This document shows positions 16,799 to 26,191 of a DNA stretch of 64,000 bases, in pieces. This DNA is from Mycolicibacter heraklionensis. Lineage in GTDB: Bacteria; Actinomycetota; Actinomycetes; Mycobacteriales; Mycobacteriaceae. The notes below the pieces were generated by a model. It saw only the letters and a list, made by a program, of their open reading frames with translations. It was not told the origin of the DNA and searched no databases. The stretch covers positions 25,471 to 89,470 of the forward strand of contig LZME01000059.1 of the NCBI GenBank assembly GCA_001673575.1, read 5' to 3'. The translations under genes and the position numbers were made by a program. How positions within the stretch are numbered: position 1 is the first letter of the stretch; each line of letters opens with the position of its first letter.

Positions 16799-18255
16799 TG
16801 ACCGGGCATCAGGTGGTGATCGTCGGTGCTGGCCCGACCGGGCTGATGCTGGCGGGCGAACTGGCATTGGCCGGGGTCGACGTCGTGATCGTCGAGCGAC
16901 GCGACGGCCATGACCTGATCGGGTCGCGGGCGGGCGGTATCACCCCGCGCACCATCGAGATCCTCGACCAGCGCGGCATCGTCGACCGGTTCCTGGCGCA
17001 GGGACGCATCGGCCAGATCTGCCACTTCGCGTGGATCATGTTGGATGTCACCGATTTGCCGACCCGACACAACTACACCGTCGGCCTGCCGCAGTACCGC
17101 TTCGAGCGCACCCTCGCCGACTGGGTGACCGAGTTGGGCGTGCGGATCTACCACGGCCGCGACGTGATCGGCTTTTCCCAGGACGACTCCGGCGTCAACG
17201 TCGAACTCTGCGATGGCACAACGTTGCGCGCCGCCTACCTGGTCGGGTGCGACGGTGGGCGCAGCCAGGTCCGCAAGATGGCCGGAATCGCGTTTCCCGG
17301 TTGGGACCCGACGGCGATCTGCCTGATCACCGAGGGCGATCTGGCCCACGAGCCGCCTTGGGGCCTGCACCGCGACGAGGTCGGCATCCACTCGTTCTTC
17401 CGCCTCGAGGCCGACGGGCCGGTGCGGGTGATGGTCACCGCGCCGGAGCTGGAGTCCAGCGAGGATCCGACGCCCGATGATGTCAGCCGGGCCCTGATCT
17501 CGCGGCGCGGCACCGATTACGGGTTGCATAATGTCCGCTGGGTCCGCCGGTTCACCGATGTGACCCGGCAGGCCGAACGCTACCGGGACCGGCGGGTGTT
17601 ACTGGCCGGCGATGCCGCCCATGTGCATTCGCCGGCAGGCGGGCAGGGCCTCAACACCGGCGTTCAAGATGCGGTGAACCTCGGTTGGAAGCTGGCTCAG
17701 GTGGTCGCCGGGACCTCGCCCGAGAGCTTGCTGGACAGCTACCACGCCGAGCGTCATCCGGTCGGCGCCCGCGTACTGCACAACACCATGGCCCAGAGCA
17801 CGCTGCTGGAACCCGGCCCGCGGGTGGACGCCTTGCGGGACACCCTCGCCGAACTGCTCAGCCTCGACGAACCGCGCCGGCGAATCGCGGCGATGATGTG
17901 CGGCTTGGACATTCACTACGATCTCGGCGATGGCCATCCGCTGGTGGGTCGACGGATGCCTGATCTGGAGGTGTCGACACCGGCCGGGACCGTGGGAGTC
18001 TTCACGCTGCTGCACGAGGGGCGCGGTGCCCTGCTTAACTTCGGCGCCCCTTGGGATTTCGATATCAGCCCGTGGGCTGACCGGGTGGCGACGCTCGATG
18101 CCGACTACGACGGCCCGTGGGAGCTGCCGGTTCTGGGTGCCGTAGCGGCACCCGATGCCGTGCTGGTCCGTCCGGACGGGCATGTCGCGTGGGTCAGCGA
18201 CGGGTCAGCCGCCGGATTGGGCGACGCCTTGACCACCTGGTTCGGCGCCCGTTAA
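16798..18255 (+). CDS. FAD-dependent aromatic hydroxylase, rifampicin monooxygenase-like
   Basis: A 485-residue class A flavoprotein monooxygenase. It has the dinucleotide motif VIVGAGPTGLMLAGELALAG with the distal acid in VIVERRDG, the DG motif YLVGCDGGRSQVRKMAGI and the FAD-ribityl GD motif LLAGDAAHVHSPAGGQGLNTGVQDAVNLGWKL, then a thioredoxin-like C-terminal domain ending in LVRPDGHVAWV. Layout and motif wording closely resemble the actinobacterial rifampicin monooxygenases (Rox/RIFMO), and also PgaE-type hydroxylases. ATG 16798 overlaps the oppA stop (TGATG), so it is the fifth gene of the opp operon, at the position of Rv1279 in M. tuberculosis. The substrate is unproven. Confidence 0.85.
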   Translation: MTGHQVVIVGAGPTGLMLAGELALAGVDVVIVERRDGHDLIGSRAGGITPRTIEILDQRGIVDRFLAQGRIGQICHFAWIMLDVTDLPTRHNYTVGLPQYRFERTLADWVTELGVRIYHGRDVIGFSQDDSGVNVELCDGTTLRAAYLVGCDGGRSQVRKMAGIAFPGWDPTAICLITEGDLAHEPPWGLHRDEVGIHSFFRLEADGPVRVMVTAPELESSEDPTPDDVSRALISRRGTDYGLHNVRWVRRFTDVTRQAERYRDRRVLLAGDAAHVHSPAGGQGLNTGVQDAVNLGWKLAQVVAGTSPESLLDSYHAERHPVGARVLHNTMAQSTLLEPGPRVDALRDTLAELLSLDEPRRRIAAMMCGLDIHYDLGDGHPLVGRRMPDLEVSTPAGTVGVFTLLHEGRGALLNFGAPWDFDISPWADRVATLDADYDGPWELPVLGAVAAPDAVLVRPDGHVAWVSDGSAAGLGDALTTWFGAR

Positions 18256-18264
18256 CACCCGGGA

Positions 18265-20880
18265 TCAGGCGGTCAGGTCGATGCGGTGGGCATCGATGAC
18301 GCTGCGGTAGCGATCCGGGTCGCAGGTCAACACGATCACCTGGCCGTTCGAGCCGACCGCGTCGAACACCGAACCCATCTTCTCCAACCGGTCCGGGTCG
18401 GTGAAGCCGAGCGCGTCGTCGATCACCACGGGAACACTGTCCTCCTTGGCCACCAGCGCCGCCCCGGCCAGCCGGGTCAGGATGCCCAGCTGTTCCTTGG
18501 CACCGCCGGACAGCGACTCGTAGGGCACGGTGCGACCACCGAGGGTGCGGGCGCAGATCTTCAGGTCGGTGTCGACGTCGACTTCGAAGTCGGCACCGAA
18601 CACGTGAGCGCCCAGCCGCTGGATCTCGGCCCGGAACGGCTCAACGTAGCGCCGGCGGGTGTCGTCGCGGTGGCGAATCATCGTCGACCGCAACAGCGCC
18701 GCGGCGCGTGCCCGGCGCCCGATCCGATCGTGTTCGGCCGCCGCGTGTTCCCGTGCGGTCCGTGCGGCGTCGAGCTGACCCCGCCGACCCTGGGTGCCGA
18801 ACACGGCGAGCTCGACCTCCACCTCGTGCAGCGCACGGGAGGTCTCGGCGTGCCGGGCCCGCAATTCCTGCCCCGCGGCCTGCGCTGCGGCGAGTTCAGC
18901 GTCGATCGCATCGGGAGCGGCGGCGCCCAGCTGTTCGGATAGCTCGGTCACCCGCTGTTCGGCGGCGCGCAACGCCTGCGCGTTGAAGTCGGCGGTAGCC
19001 GCCAGCTCGTCATCGCTGACCGTTGCCCGCTGCGCGGCGAGACGCTGGTGGACCGCCTCCAACTCACCACGCTGTGCCGCAACCTTCTCGCGCAACAGCG
19101 TCAGCCGTGTGGTGGCATCGGTGCGCCGCGCCGCAGCCTCCTGGGCGGCTCGGCGCAGTGCTTCGTCATCCGCGGCGGCCCGCGATTGGCGCGCCTCGGC
19201 CTCGTCACGGTCGGCGCGGGCCTGCTCCGGTGTGATCCCGGTAGGGATCTCGCCGTGCTCGTCGCGCAGCTGGGTCAACCGCGCGCGCAACGCCTCGATC
19301 TCCTCGTCACCGCGCAGCGCGGCCAGCGCGGCGGCCAACTGGTCGCGGCTGCCCAGCAGTTCCCGGCGCCGCTGGCCGGCGTGGCGCGCCTGCGTCAGAT
19401 CAGGCACGCCCGCCGCCGCCAGGGCATCGGCGAGTTCGGCCTGTGCCGCAGCATGTTTGACGCCGGCCTCACGCGCGCTGTCGCCCGGGCGGACTAGCAC
19501 ACGTAGCAGGCCGGGCAGGTCGACCTCGATGCCGTCAGTGACGGTGGCTGACCAGCTCTGGCCGCCGGGCAGTGCCGTGGGTTCGCCGGCGATCGTCAGA
19601 TCGATGTCGGCGACCGCGGTGAGTTCCAGTGTCGCCGAGATCGCGGCCAGCGACGCCTCGCTCCGGTCGCAGGCCGCCGACGCCTCTTCGATTCGGCGCA
19701 GGATCGGCTCGGTCATGGTGATCCGGGCCAGCTCGGCCGCCACCACGGCGAGCTGGCCTTCGGTGGCGTCAAGCCGGGCGATCCGGTCAGCGAGCCGGTC
19801 TGCCTCCTCTTGCGCGGCGAGTTGATCGACCACGCGGCGGGCCGATGCGGCGTGCTCGGTAGCGGCGACCACGGCCTGGGCGGCATCGGCCGCAACGGCG
19901 TCTGCGGCGGTGGCCTCGGTATCAGCGACGGCCTGCGCCTGGGCCGCAGCCTCGATCTCGGTGTCCAGCAGGCTGATCGCGGCCGCCCGGGATTCGAGTT
20001 CGTCACGCTGCCGATGCCGCTCGGCTAGGGCGCTGTCGGTCGCGGCACCGGTGGCTTTGGCCGCGGTGGCCACCAACTGTGCATCGCGAAGCTGGCCGCG
20101 CAGCTCGGCGATCGCGTCGCCGGCGGCCTGCGCCGCGCTGTGCCGGGCGTCCGCGGCGGCCTGCTCGTCGGTCAACCTCGCCAACTGTTCGGACAGCTCG
20201 GCGTGCCGGTGCACGCGATCGTCGACTTCGGCGAGCAGCTCGGCGCACCGCGCTACCTCGGCGTCGGCGTCGGCGAGCGCGGCGATGGCACCGGACCACT
20301 CGCCGGTGGGGCGCCCGGTCCCGGTGAAGTAGCGCGCGTACTCGGCATCGATTCGCTCGATGAGCACGGGTTCGGTTCCGCTGAGGGTGGCGGTATCGCC
20401 GGCGGCGACGTCCAACGCCCGCGACAGCGCATCGCACCCGGACAGGTCCACCGCCGCCGTCGATGACGCCTGCAGCACCCGCTGGGCCTGCCAGAGGCCG
20501 GTGTCCATGGTCTGCTCCAGCATGGCGCGGACTCGATCGTGTGCCTCGTCGCCGGTGAGCTGCTCGCGGCGCGGCTCCAGGATCGTCAGTTGCGTCCGGG
20601 GCGCCTTGTGGAAGCGCTTGTGATACACGAAACGGTAAGGGCCGGTACTGATTTCCGCGGTCACCTCAGCGCCGACGTCAGCGTACGTGGGCTTGACCTG
20701 TTTGACGTCCTTCTTGGCGGAGCGGTCCTTGGACTCCAGCAACAGGTCCAGCGCCTCGATCATCGAGGACTTGCCGATCTCGTTGGCGCCGGACACCACC
20801 ACCACGCCGTGGTCGGGAAAGTCGATCTCGCGGTGCGTCACACCGCGGTAGTTGGTCAGAACCAGCCGGTGCAGTCTCAT
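18265..20880 (-). CDS. SbcC/RecF-like SMC ATPase (Rv1278-like)
   Basis: An 871-residue AAA/SMC-type ATPase. The N-terminal Walker A is VVVSGANEIGKSSMIEALDLLLE. Two long Ala/Glu/Arg-rich coiled-coil arms span about 175-760, and the C-terminal signature YESLSGGAKEQLGILTRLA with Walker B VPVVIDDAL follows. No CxxC zinc hook is visible at the arm apex, unlike canonical SbcC/Rad50. It is paired with the downstream-strand nuclease subunit at 20877, whose stop overlaps this start (ATGA). The expected role is DNA-end or hairpin processing or repair with that nuclease. Confidence 0.9.
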   Translation of the reverse strand: MRLHRLVLTNYRGVTHREIDFPDHGVVVVSGANEIGKSSMIEALDLLLESKDRSAKKDVKQVKPTYADVGAEVTAEISTGPYRFVYHKRFHKAPRTQLTILEPRREQLTGDEAHDRVRAMLEQTMDTGLWQAQRVLQASSTAAVDLSGCDALSRALDVAAGDTATLSGTEPVLIERIDAEYARYFTGTGRPTGEWSGAIAALADADAEVARCAELLAEVDDRVHRHAELSEQLARLTDEQAAADARHSAAQAAGDAIAELRGQLRDAQLVATAAKATGAATDSALAERHRQRDELESRAAAISLLDTEIEAAAQAQAVADTEATAADAVAADAAQAVVAATEHAASARRVVDQLAAQEEADRLADRIARLDATEGQLAVVAAELARITMTEPILRRIEEASAACDRSEASLAAISATLELTAVADIDLTIAGEPTALPGGQSWSATVTDGIEVDLPGLLRVLVRPGDSAREAGVKHAAAQAELADALAAAGVPDLTQARHAGQRRRELLGSRDQLAAALAALRGDEEIEALRARLTQLRDEHGEIPTGITPEQARADRDEAEARQSRAAADDEALRRAAQEAAARRTDATTRLTLLREKVAAQRGELEAVHQRLAAQRATVSDDELAATADFNAQALRAAEQRVTELSEQLGAAAPDAIDAELAAAQAAGQELRARHAETSRALHEVEVELAVFGTQGRRGQLDAARTAREHAAAEHDRIGRRARAAALLRSTMIRHRDDTRRRYVEPFRAEIQRLGAHVFGADFEVDVDTDLKICARTLGGRTVPYESLSGGAKEQLGILTRLAGAALVAKEDSVPVVIDDALGFTDPDRLEKMGSVFDAVGSNGQVIVLTCDPDRYRSVIDAHRIDLTA

Positions 20881-22022
20881 GCCACTCCCCGATCGACCAG
20901 GCGCAGCAGCAGCGCCAGCGCAGCGTGGGCGTCGTCGGCGGCACCGGTGTCACCACCGCGCGCGGTGGCGACCAGTTCCTCGACCGCGTCGGCGGCGAAA
21001 CCGCCGATTCCGAGGTCGGAGAACTCGCCGTCAGCGGGGACCACCACCAGGTGGGTATGGCGTTTCCAGGTGCCCACCCAGGCGAACAGCCGCGAATACC
21101 GGTCCAGGCAGACGTCGAGGGCGGACCGGTCGGTGACGCTGAGCGAACCCGTCAGTGCCAGCTGCACCACCGTGCGTTCCTTATCCGGCAGCTGATCGAG
21201 ATTGATGTCCAGGTCGGTGACGTCACGGCCGGTGTCGAGCTGACGGTGCAGCGTCAGGAAACGCCACCGGCCGATGTGGCGGGAATCCACACTCACGGCA
21301 CCGTCTGCCTCGTCGATGTCGACCACCAGCACGTGGCCAGGGTCGGATTCGATGTCGTCGAAGTTGGTGACTTCCGGCGAACCGGAGTACCAGATGCGGC
21401 CGGTGTCCCCGACCCGGGTGCGAGAGTGCTTGTCCCCCAGGGCGACGTAGTGGATCGCGCCGCGGGACAGGGCGTCCTGCAGGCCGGCCAGCCGTATCAG
21501 CGCCGGGTTGCTGGGGTCGGGGTCGAGCACGTCGACGCCGCCGTGGGCAACCAGGACCCGGATGGTGCCGTCGGCAGGCAGGCCGTCCAGTGCGGCCGCG
21601 GCCAGGTCGGTGGTGGGGCGCTTGGAGCGCCACGGCGCGGCGACGATCTCTAGGCCGGGGCGCACCCGGTGCACGCCGGCGGTGTCGAGCACGACCACGT
21701 TATCGGGGCATTCGGCGGTGAACAACGCGCTGGTGTACACCGACGCCGCATCGAGCGGATCGTGGTTTCCCGGTAGCAGGTAGACCGGGATCCCGATGGT
21801 GCGCATGGCCTCCAGGGATTGACTGATGACCTCGGGGGCGAGCTGGTTGTCTTCAAACACATCCCCGGCGACGACGACGAACTCCGCGCCCGTTTCCTTC
21901 GCCAGCTCTCCCAGCCCGGCCACTGCGTCGCGCCGGGCTGCCGAGTAACGCGGCTGGGCATCGCCGGCCAGGAAGTGCCGGGTCATGCCGAGCTGCCAAT
22001 CGGCGGTGTGCACGAATCGCAT
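20877..22022 (-). CDS. SbcD/Mre11-like metallophosphoesterase (Rv1277-like)
   Basis: A 381-residue calcineurin-like nuclease. Metal-binding motifs are HTADWQLG (residues 5-12), VVAGDVFEDN, LPGNHDPLD, VAHGGVD and ALGDKHSR, all in the Mre11/SbcD order. It should act with the SMC ATPase encoded immediately after it. The two cistrons overlap by 4 nt. The start ATG 22022 is in the family-conserved position (MRFVHTADWQLG). Confidence 0.92.
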   Translation of the reverse strand: MRFVHTADWQLGMTRHFLAGDAQPRYSAARRDAVAGLGELAKETGAEFVVVAGDVFEDNQLAPEVISQSLEAMRTIGIPVYLLPGNHDPLDAASVYTSALFTAECPDNVVVLDTAGVHRVRPGLEIVAAPWRSKRPTTDLAAAALDGLPADGTIRVLVAHGGVDVLDPDPSNPALIRLAGLQDALSRGAIHYVALGDKHSRTRVGDTGRIWYSGSPEVTNFDDIESDPGHVLVVDIDEADGAVSVDSRHIGRWRFLTLHRQLDTGRDVTDLDINLDQLPDKERTVVQLALTGSLSVTDRSALDVCLDRYSRLFAWVGTWKRHTHLVVVPADGEFSDLGIGGFAADAVEELVATARGGDTGAADDAHAALALLLRLVDRGVA

Positions 22023-22226
22023 GTCGGTCCTGTCCCTTTCCGCCGGGCCGGCGGCCGGGCATCGCGAGTGTATGGCCGGTCACCGACAACCCCGCGGACC
22101 TCGATCGGCAGGTCCGCAAGCCCGGACCGCGGGTCGTTCTCCTGCGTCACATCCGGCACTTCCGCACCACCGGGACCACCGTGGGATCGTTGCGAATCGG
22201 ATAGCGCGGGCGGTATCGACCACCCC

Positions 22227-22232
22227 TACCCT
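22227..22232 (+). promoter_or_regulatory. -10 element, leaderless sixA-like promoter
   Basis: TACCCT ends 7 nt before GTG 22240, which fixes that GTG as the probable start despite a longer open frame upstream. Confidence 0.5.
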
Positions 22233-22239
22233 GGAGTGG

Positions 22240-22740
22240 GTGAGCACCCACCGCACCCTGATTCTGCTGCGGCACGCGAAGTCGGACTATCCGCCCGGGG
22301 CGGCCGACCACGAGCGTCCGCTGGCTGCGCGCGGGATCCGGGAGGCCGGGCTGGCCGGGGACTGGCTGCGCGCTCACGCGCCGGCCCTCGATGCGGTGCT
22401 GTGTTCGACCGCCACCCGTACCCGGCAGACCTACGCGCGGACCGCACTGGCCGCACCGGTGCGCTACGTCGACGATCTCTACGACGCGGCGCCCGGAACG
22501 GTGATCGCGACGATCAACACCGTCGCTGACGATGTCGAAACGCTGCTGGTGATCGGTCACGAGCCGGCGATGTCGCACGTCGCATTGGGCTTGGCCGGCC
22601 CCGGCACCGATGCGGCCGTGGCCCAACGGATCTCGGAGAAGTATCCGACGTCGGGGATCGCCGTCCTTCACGTCGGCGGCAGCTGGGCAAACGTGGAACT
22701 CGGATCGGCCGCGCTGGTGAACTTTCACGTCCCGCGGTAA
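22240..22740 (+). CDS. Phosphohistidine phosphatase SixA-like (Rv1276c-like)
   Basis: A 166-residue histidine phosphatase of the SixA branch. The RHG-type motif is LLRHAKSDYP near the N-terminus, with the second catalytic His in VIGHEPAMSHVA. Arg in STATRTRQT completes the phosphate pocket. It would remove phosphate from phosphohistidine proteins or small phosphoesters. The gene is divergent from the SbcD/SbcC pair. The region upstream of GTG 22240 is open but lacks coding similarity. Confidence 0.88.
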   Translation: MSTHRTLILLRHAKSDYPPGAADHERPLAARGIREAGLAGDWLRAHAPALDAVLCSTATRTRQTYARTALAAPVRYVDDLYDAAPGTVIATINTVADDVETLLVIGHEPAMSHVALGLAGPGTDAAVAQRISEKYPTSGIAVLHVGGSWANVELGSAALVNFHVPR

Positions 22741-22810
22741 GCCACCGATTCACGAAACCGGCTGACTGGGGCCCGATGTCGCGTTAGCATCGGCTGATGG
22801 CGGGCATTCT

Positions 22811-23281
22811 ATGAGCCATCCCCGATGTAGTGACTGCGAACTTGATCCTGACGAATACCATTCGTGGCAAAACTATTTGGCAACCACACTGCAAATGACC
22901 GCGGTGCTTGACCAACGGTTGAACGATGTCCACGAACTCTCACTGATAGAGGTGGACATGCTCGCCGTTTTGGGCGAATCCCCCACCGGCAGAATTCAAA
23001 TGGGCGATCTTCCCAAGTCACTGCCGTCGCTTCCGAGCCGGTTCACCAGGCATGTCCGCCGGCTCGAAGACCGTGGCCTGCTGCAGCGGAGCGTAGACCC
23101 CTGGGATCGTCGCCGGATAGTACTGACCATTACCACCAAAGGTCGAAAGGTTGTGGCGCAAGCCATACGTACCTACGCAGAGTCGGTCCGGACCCACTTT
23201 ATCGGCCCGCTGAGCCGGCCGCAGGTATCGGAGATCGCCGAGACCTGTGAGCAGATCAATGCTCACCTGAAGCGCTCCTAG
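22811..23281 (+). CDS. MarR family regulator (paralogue 1)
   Basis: A 156-residue winged-helix protein. The core is HELSLIEVDMLAVLGESPTGRIQMGDLPKSL...SRFTRHVRRLEDRGLLQRSVDPWDRRRIVLTITTKGRKVV. It shares with the genes at 29933, 30936 and 31884 an unusual N-terminal W-Q/H-x-(Y/F)-L helix and a C-terminal TYAxSVRxxF...LSRPQ...CxQIN pattern. The four are therefore paralogues of one local subfamily. The ligand and target are unknown. It stands next to the PGRS gene, which runs convergently. Confidence 0.87.
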   Translation: MSHPRCSDCELDPDEYHSWQNYLATTLQMTAVLDQRLNDVHELSLIEVDMLAVLGESPTGRIQMGDLPKSLPSLPSRFTRHVRRLEDRGLLQRSVDPWDRRRIVLTITTKGRKVVAQAIRTYAESVRTHFIGPLSRPQVSEIAETCEQINAHLKRS

Positions 23282-23383
23282 CGAACGCTATCCCAGATCT
23301 CCATCCGGATTGCGTTGCGCCGCAATACCGACCGCGGTCGCCGAGCCCGTAATGGACCCGGCGACCGCGGCTGACCCCTCGGC

Positions 23384-26119
23384 TCAGGTGCCCGGTTGCC
23401 CGTTGGCCCCGGTAGCCCCAGTTCCACCTTGCGTGCCACCCGGGCTGCCGGCGCCGCCGCCGGCGCCACCCGTCCCGCCGGTTCCCGGAGTTCCCGGCGT
23501 CCCGGCCTTACCGGTACCGGTGGGGACACCACTGTTCCCGGCGTTGCCGCCGGTCCCACCGACGCCACCGTCGCCGCCGTTGCCGCCCGTCCCATCGGCG
23601 CCGCTGACGCTGGTGCCGCCAGCACCACCGGCGCCGCCGACACCTCCACTGCCGCCCGCGGCGCCGTTGCCGCCGTCGAGGCCGTTGCCGTCGTCATCGA
23701 CGCGGCCGTTACCGCCGGCGCCTCCGGTCCCGCCCATTCCGCCGGTCCCGCCCTTGCCGCCGGCCCCGCCGTCACCGGCCTGGGCGGTGCCCCCGGCCCC
23801 GCCGGCCCCACCGGCGCCACCGGTGTATCCGACGGTCCCGTCGCCACCGGCCTCCTTGGGGAAGCTGCTTCCGATGTTGCCGCTGCCGCCCATTCCGCCA
23901 GCACCACCGTTGCCGCCATTACCGGCGTCCACACTGCCGGACGCGTTGCCGCCGGCGCCGCCGGCACCGCCGTCACCGGGGGTGTTGAACTGGGCCATCC
24001 CGCCGGCGCCACCGTTGCCGCCGTTACCGGCGTGGCTGGTCAGTCCGAGAGTGTTGGTGGGCATCGCCACACCGCCGCTGTTGCCGCCCGCGCCACCCGC
24101 GCCGCCGTCGCCGCCGACACCGGTGACATTGGCACCGAGCCCGGTAGTGGCCGTGCCACCAGCACCACCGTTGCCGCCGTTGCCACCGCTCGCGCTGCCG
24201 TTACCGCCGGCACCGCCGTTACCGCCGGCCAGGCCATCTTTGCCCGTGACCGCGCCGCCACCGGCACCGCCGTTGCCGCCGTTGCCGCCGACACCGACGG
24301 TCCCGTTGGCGGTGGGGCCGTTGCCGCCGGCGCCGCCGTTACCCCCGAGCCCGCCGCTTTGGCCATAGCCGCCGTTGCTGCCGCCGGCGCCGCCGGCGCC
24401 GCCGTTGCCGCCCATACCGAAGACGGTCCCGGCCGCGAACTGGTCGCCGTTGACGTCCTTCCAACCTGACGCGGCGCCACCCGCGCCGCCGTTACCCCCG
24501 TCGCCGGCGCCACTGGAGCCACCGCCGTTGCCGCCGTTGCCGCCGGCGTAGGAACCAGTGCCGCCATTACCGCCATTACCGCTGACGCCGCCGAAGTTGG
24601 CGCCGCCGCCGTTACCGCCGGCACCGCCGGTGGCCTTGATGCTTTGGTCGGCTGCGCCATTGCCGCCGTTGCCGCCGTTGCCGCCGTTGCCGTTGACGCC
24701 GCTGGTGTTGGCCAGACCCGTACCGCCGCCGTCACCGCCCCGCCCGCCGTCTCCGGCCAGGCCGTTGCCCCCGTCACCGCCGTTGCCGCCGTTGCCGCTA
24801 TTGGCGGTGCCTGCCGCGGCGCCGCCGCCGGCGGAGCCACCGCTACCGCCGTCACCGCCGCGACCACCGTTGATGCCGTCGCCGCCGGCACCGCCGTTCC
24901 CGCCGTGACCGCCGCTGACCCCGTCGTACGGGTTGCCGCCAACCGTCCCCGCCCCGTAGCCGCCGGCTCCTCCACGGCCGCCGTCGCCGAGATAGTCGCC
25001 GGTGACCGGGTCCCGGTAGCCGTCGCCGCCGACGGCGCCGTTCCCGCCAGTGCCCACCGCTCCGCCATTGCCCGCATGCCCGTACAGTGCGGAGCCGTAG
25101 ACGCCGGTGGAGGCCCGCGCTCCCGCCTCGCCGCTGAAGCCACCGGCACCACCACTGCCGCCGTTGCCGCCAGTGAGATGCTCGGCGTTCCCGGCAGCGC
25201 CGGCGCCACCGTTGCCCGCGGCACCGGCATTGCCACCATTGCCACCGCTGCCGAACATGTACCCGCTGCGGCCACCGGCGCCACCGTTACCGGCGCTGCC
25301 GCCGGTACCGCCCGCACCGGGATTGGTTGCCGCGCTCCAGGATCCGGCCGCACCGTCGACCCCGTTGCCACCGACTCCGCCGACGCCGCCATTCCCGAAG
25401 AACCACGCCGCGGAGAAACCACCGTCGCCACCGTCGCCACCGTCGCCGCCCGCGCCGATACCGGCTCCACCAGCGCCACCAGCACCGCCGTTGCCCATGA
25501 AGATGCCGCCGGCCCCACCGTCGCCACCGTCGCCAGAACCGAACCCGTCACCGCCAGCGCCGCCGTTGCCGATCCAGCCAATGGCATTCCCGCCGTTGCC
25601 GCCGTCGACACCGGGGGTGTCACTGTCCCAGCCCGCGCCACCGTCGCCGAACCACAGGCCGCCCGCGCCACCATCGGGGTTCTCCGCGGTTCCTGCCGCA
25701 CCATCGCCGATCAGATAGACCCCGGCTATGTCGTTGATCCAGCCGTTGACCATCGATCCAAAGTCGCTGTTGATCCACAACTCCAGGCCGGTGTGCAGCG
25801 GCGTGTAGAACCATTGGTCGATGATGCTGGCCATGTCGAAGGCGCCGCCGGCGGCCGCGCCGGGCTCCAGAGCCGCCGACCAACTGTCGGAACCGGCGAG
25901 CCAGTCCAGGCCGTTGGCCCACCAGTCGGCGCCGTCGGCCGCAGGGGTTGGGTCGAAGAACAAGTCGAACAGACTGTCCAGCCCGAAGTCGTCGGCCTGG
26001 GCGGCCGGCGCACTGACCATCGGCGCCATCCCGAATGCCAGGAACGCACCCACCGCGCTGCCGGCACCGATCATTCGCTTACCGCGACGGCCACTTCGGC
26101 TGCTGCTGTGCTGAGTCAT
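23384..26119 (-). CDS. PGRS glycine-repeat protein with signal peptide instead of a PE domain
   Basis: About 911 residues from ATG 26119, chosen because AGGAGAGG lies 9 nt upstream. A Sec-type signal (SGRRGKRMIGAGSAVGAF...APAAQA) is followed by a conserved ~100-residue segment (QWFYTPLHTGLELWINSDFG, then [24 protein letters not shown]), and then ~730 residues of GGxGGxGG-type PGRS repeats to the C-terminus. There is no PE domain and no C-terminal enzymatic domain. The ~100-residue segment is shared with the protein at 44076. Such proteins are expected at the cell surface; function is unknown. It lies 72 nt downstream of gjpA and is probably co-transcribed with it. Confidence 0.88.
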   Translation of the reverse strand: MTQHSSSRSGRRGKRMIGAGSAVGAFLAFGMAPMVSAPAAQADDFGLDSLFDLFFDPTPAADGADWWANGLDWLAGSDSWSAALEPGAAAGGAFDMASIIDQWFYTPLHTGLELWINSDFGSMVNGWINDIAGVYLIGDGAAGTAENPDGGAGGLWFGDGGAGWDSDTPGVDGGNGGNAIGWIGNGGAGGDGFGSGDGGDGGAGGIFMGNGGAGGAGGAGIGAGGDGGDGGDGGFSAAWFFGNGGVGGVGGNGVDGAAGSWSAATNPGAGGTGGSAGNGGAGGRSGYMFGSGGNGGNAGAAGNGGAGAAGNAEHLTGGNGGSGGAGGFSGEAGARASTGVYGSALYGHAGNGGAVGTGGNGAVGGDGYRDPVTGDYLGDGGRGGAGGYGAGTVGGNPYDGVSGGHGGNGGAGGDGINGGRGGDGGSGGSAGGGAAAGTANSGNGGNGGDGGNGLAGDGGRGGDGGGTGLANTSGVNGNGGNGGNGGNGAADQSIKATGGAGGNGGGANFGGVSGNGGNGGTGSYAGGNGGNGGGSSGAGDGGNGGAGGAASGWKDVNGDQFAAGTVFGMGGNGGAGGAGGSNGGYGQSGGLGGNGGAGGNGPTANGTVGVGGNGGNGGAGGGAVTGKDGLAGGNGGAGGNGSASGGNGGNGGAGGTATTGLGANVTGVGGDGGAGGAGGNSGGVAMPTNTLGLTSHAGNGGNGGAGGMAQFNTPGDGGAGGAGGNASGSVDAGNGGNGGAGGMGGSGNIGSSFPKEAGGDGTVGYTGGAGGAGGAGGTAQAGDGGAGGKGGTGGMGGTGGAGGNGRVDDDGNGLDGGNGAAGGSGGVGGAGGAGGTSVSGADGTGGNGGDGGVGGTGGNAGNSGVPTGTGKAGTPGTPGTGGTGGAGGGAGSPGGTQGGTGATGANGQPGT

Positions 26120-26191
26120 GTGCGAACACCTCTCCTGTGTGAAAGCAGTGCTATCGAGTAGTTGGGTCTGGGATCGAGTCACGGAGGCGAA

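Noticed and set aside
23310-24368. Long plus-strand Pro/Ala-rich open frames opposite the PGRS gene at 23384
   Set aside because: They mirror GGxGG codons on the other strand; composition is fully explained by the PGRS repeats and they have no start signals.
23384-26119. Short regular repeats that might suggest a CRISPR array
   Set aside because: They are in-frame glycine codon repeats without constant repeats separated by unique spacers, and no cas genes are present.
26150-26170. Another GAGTAG match between gjpA and the PGRS gene
   Set aside because: It points against the direction of both genes and lacks the TTTCGCCTTG part.
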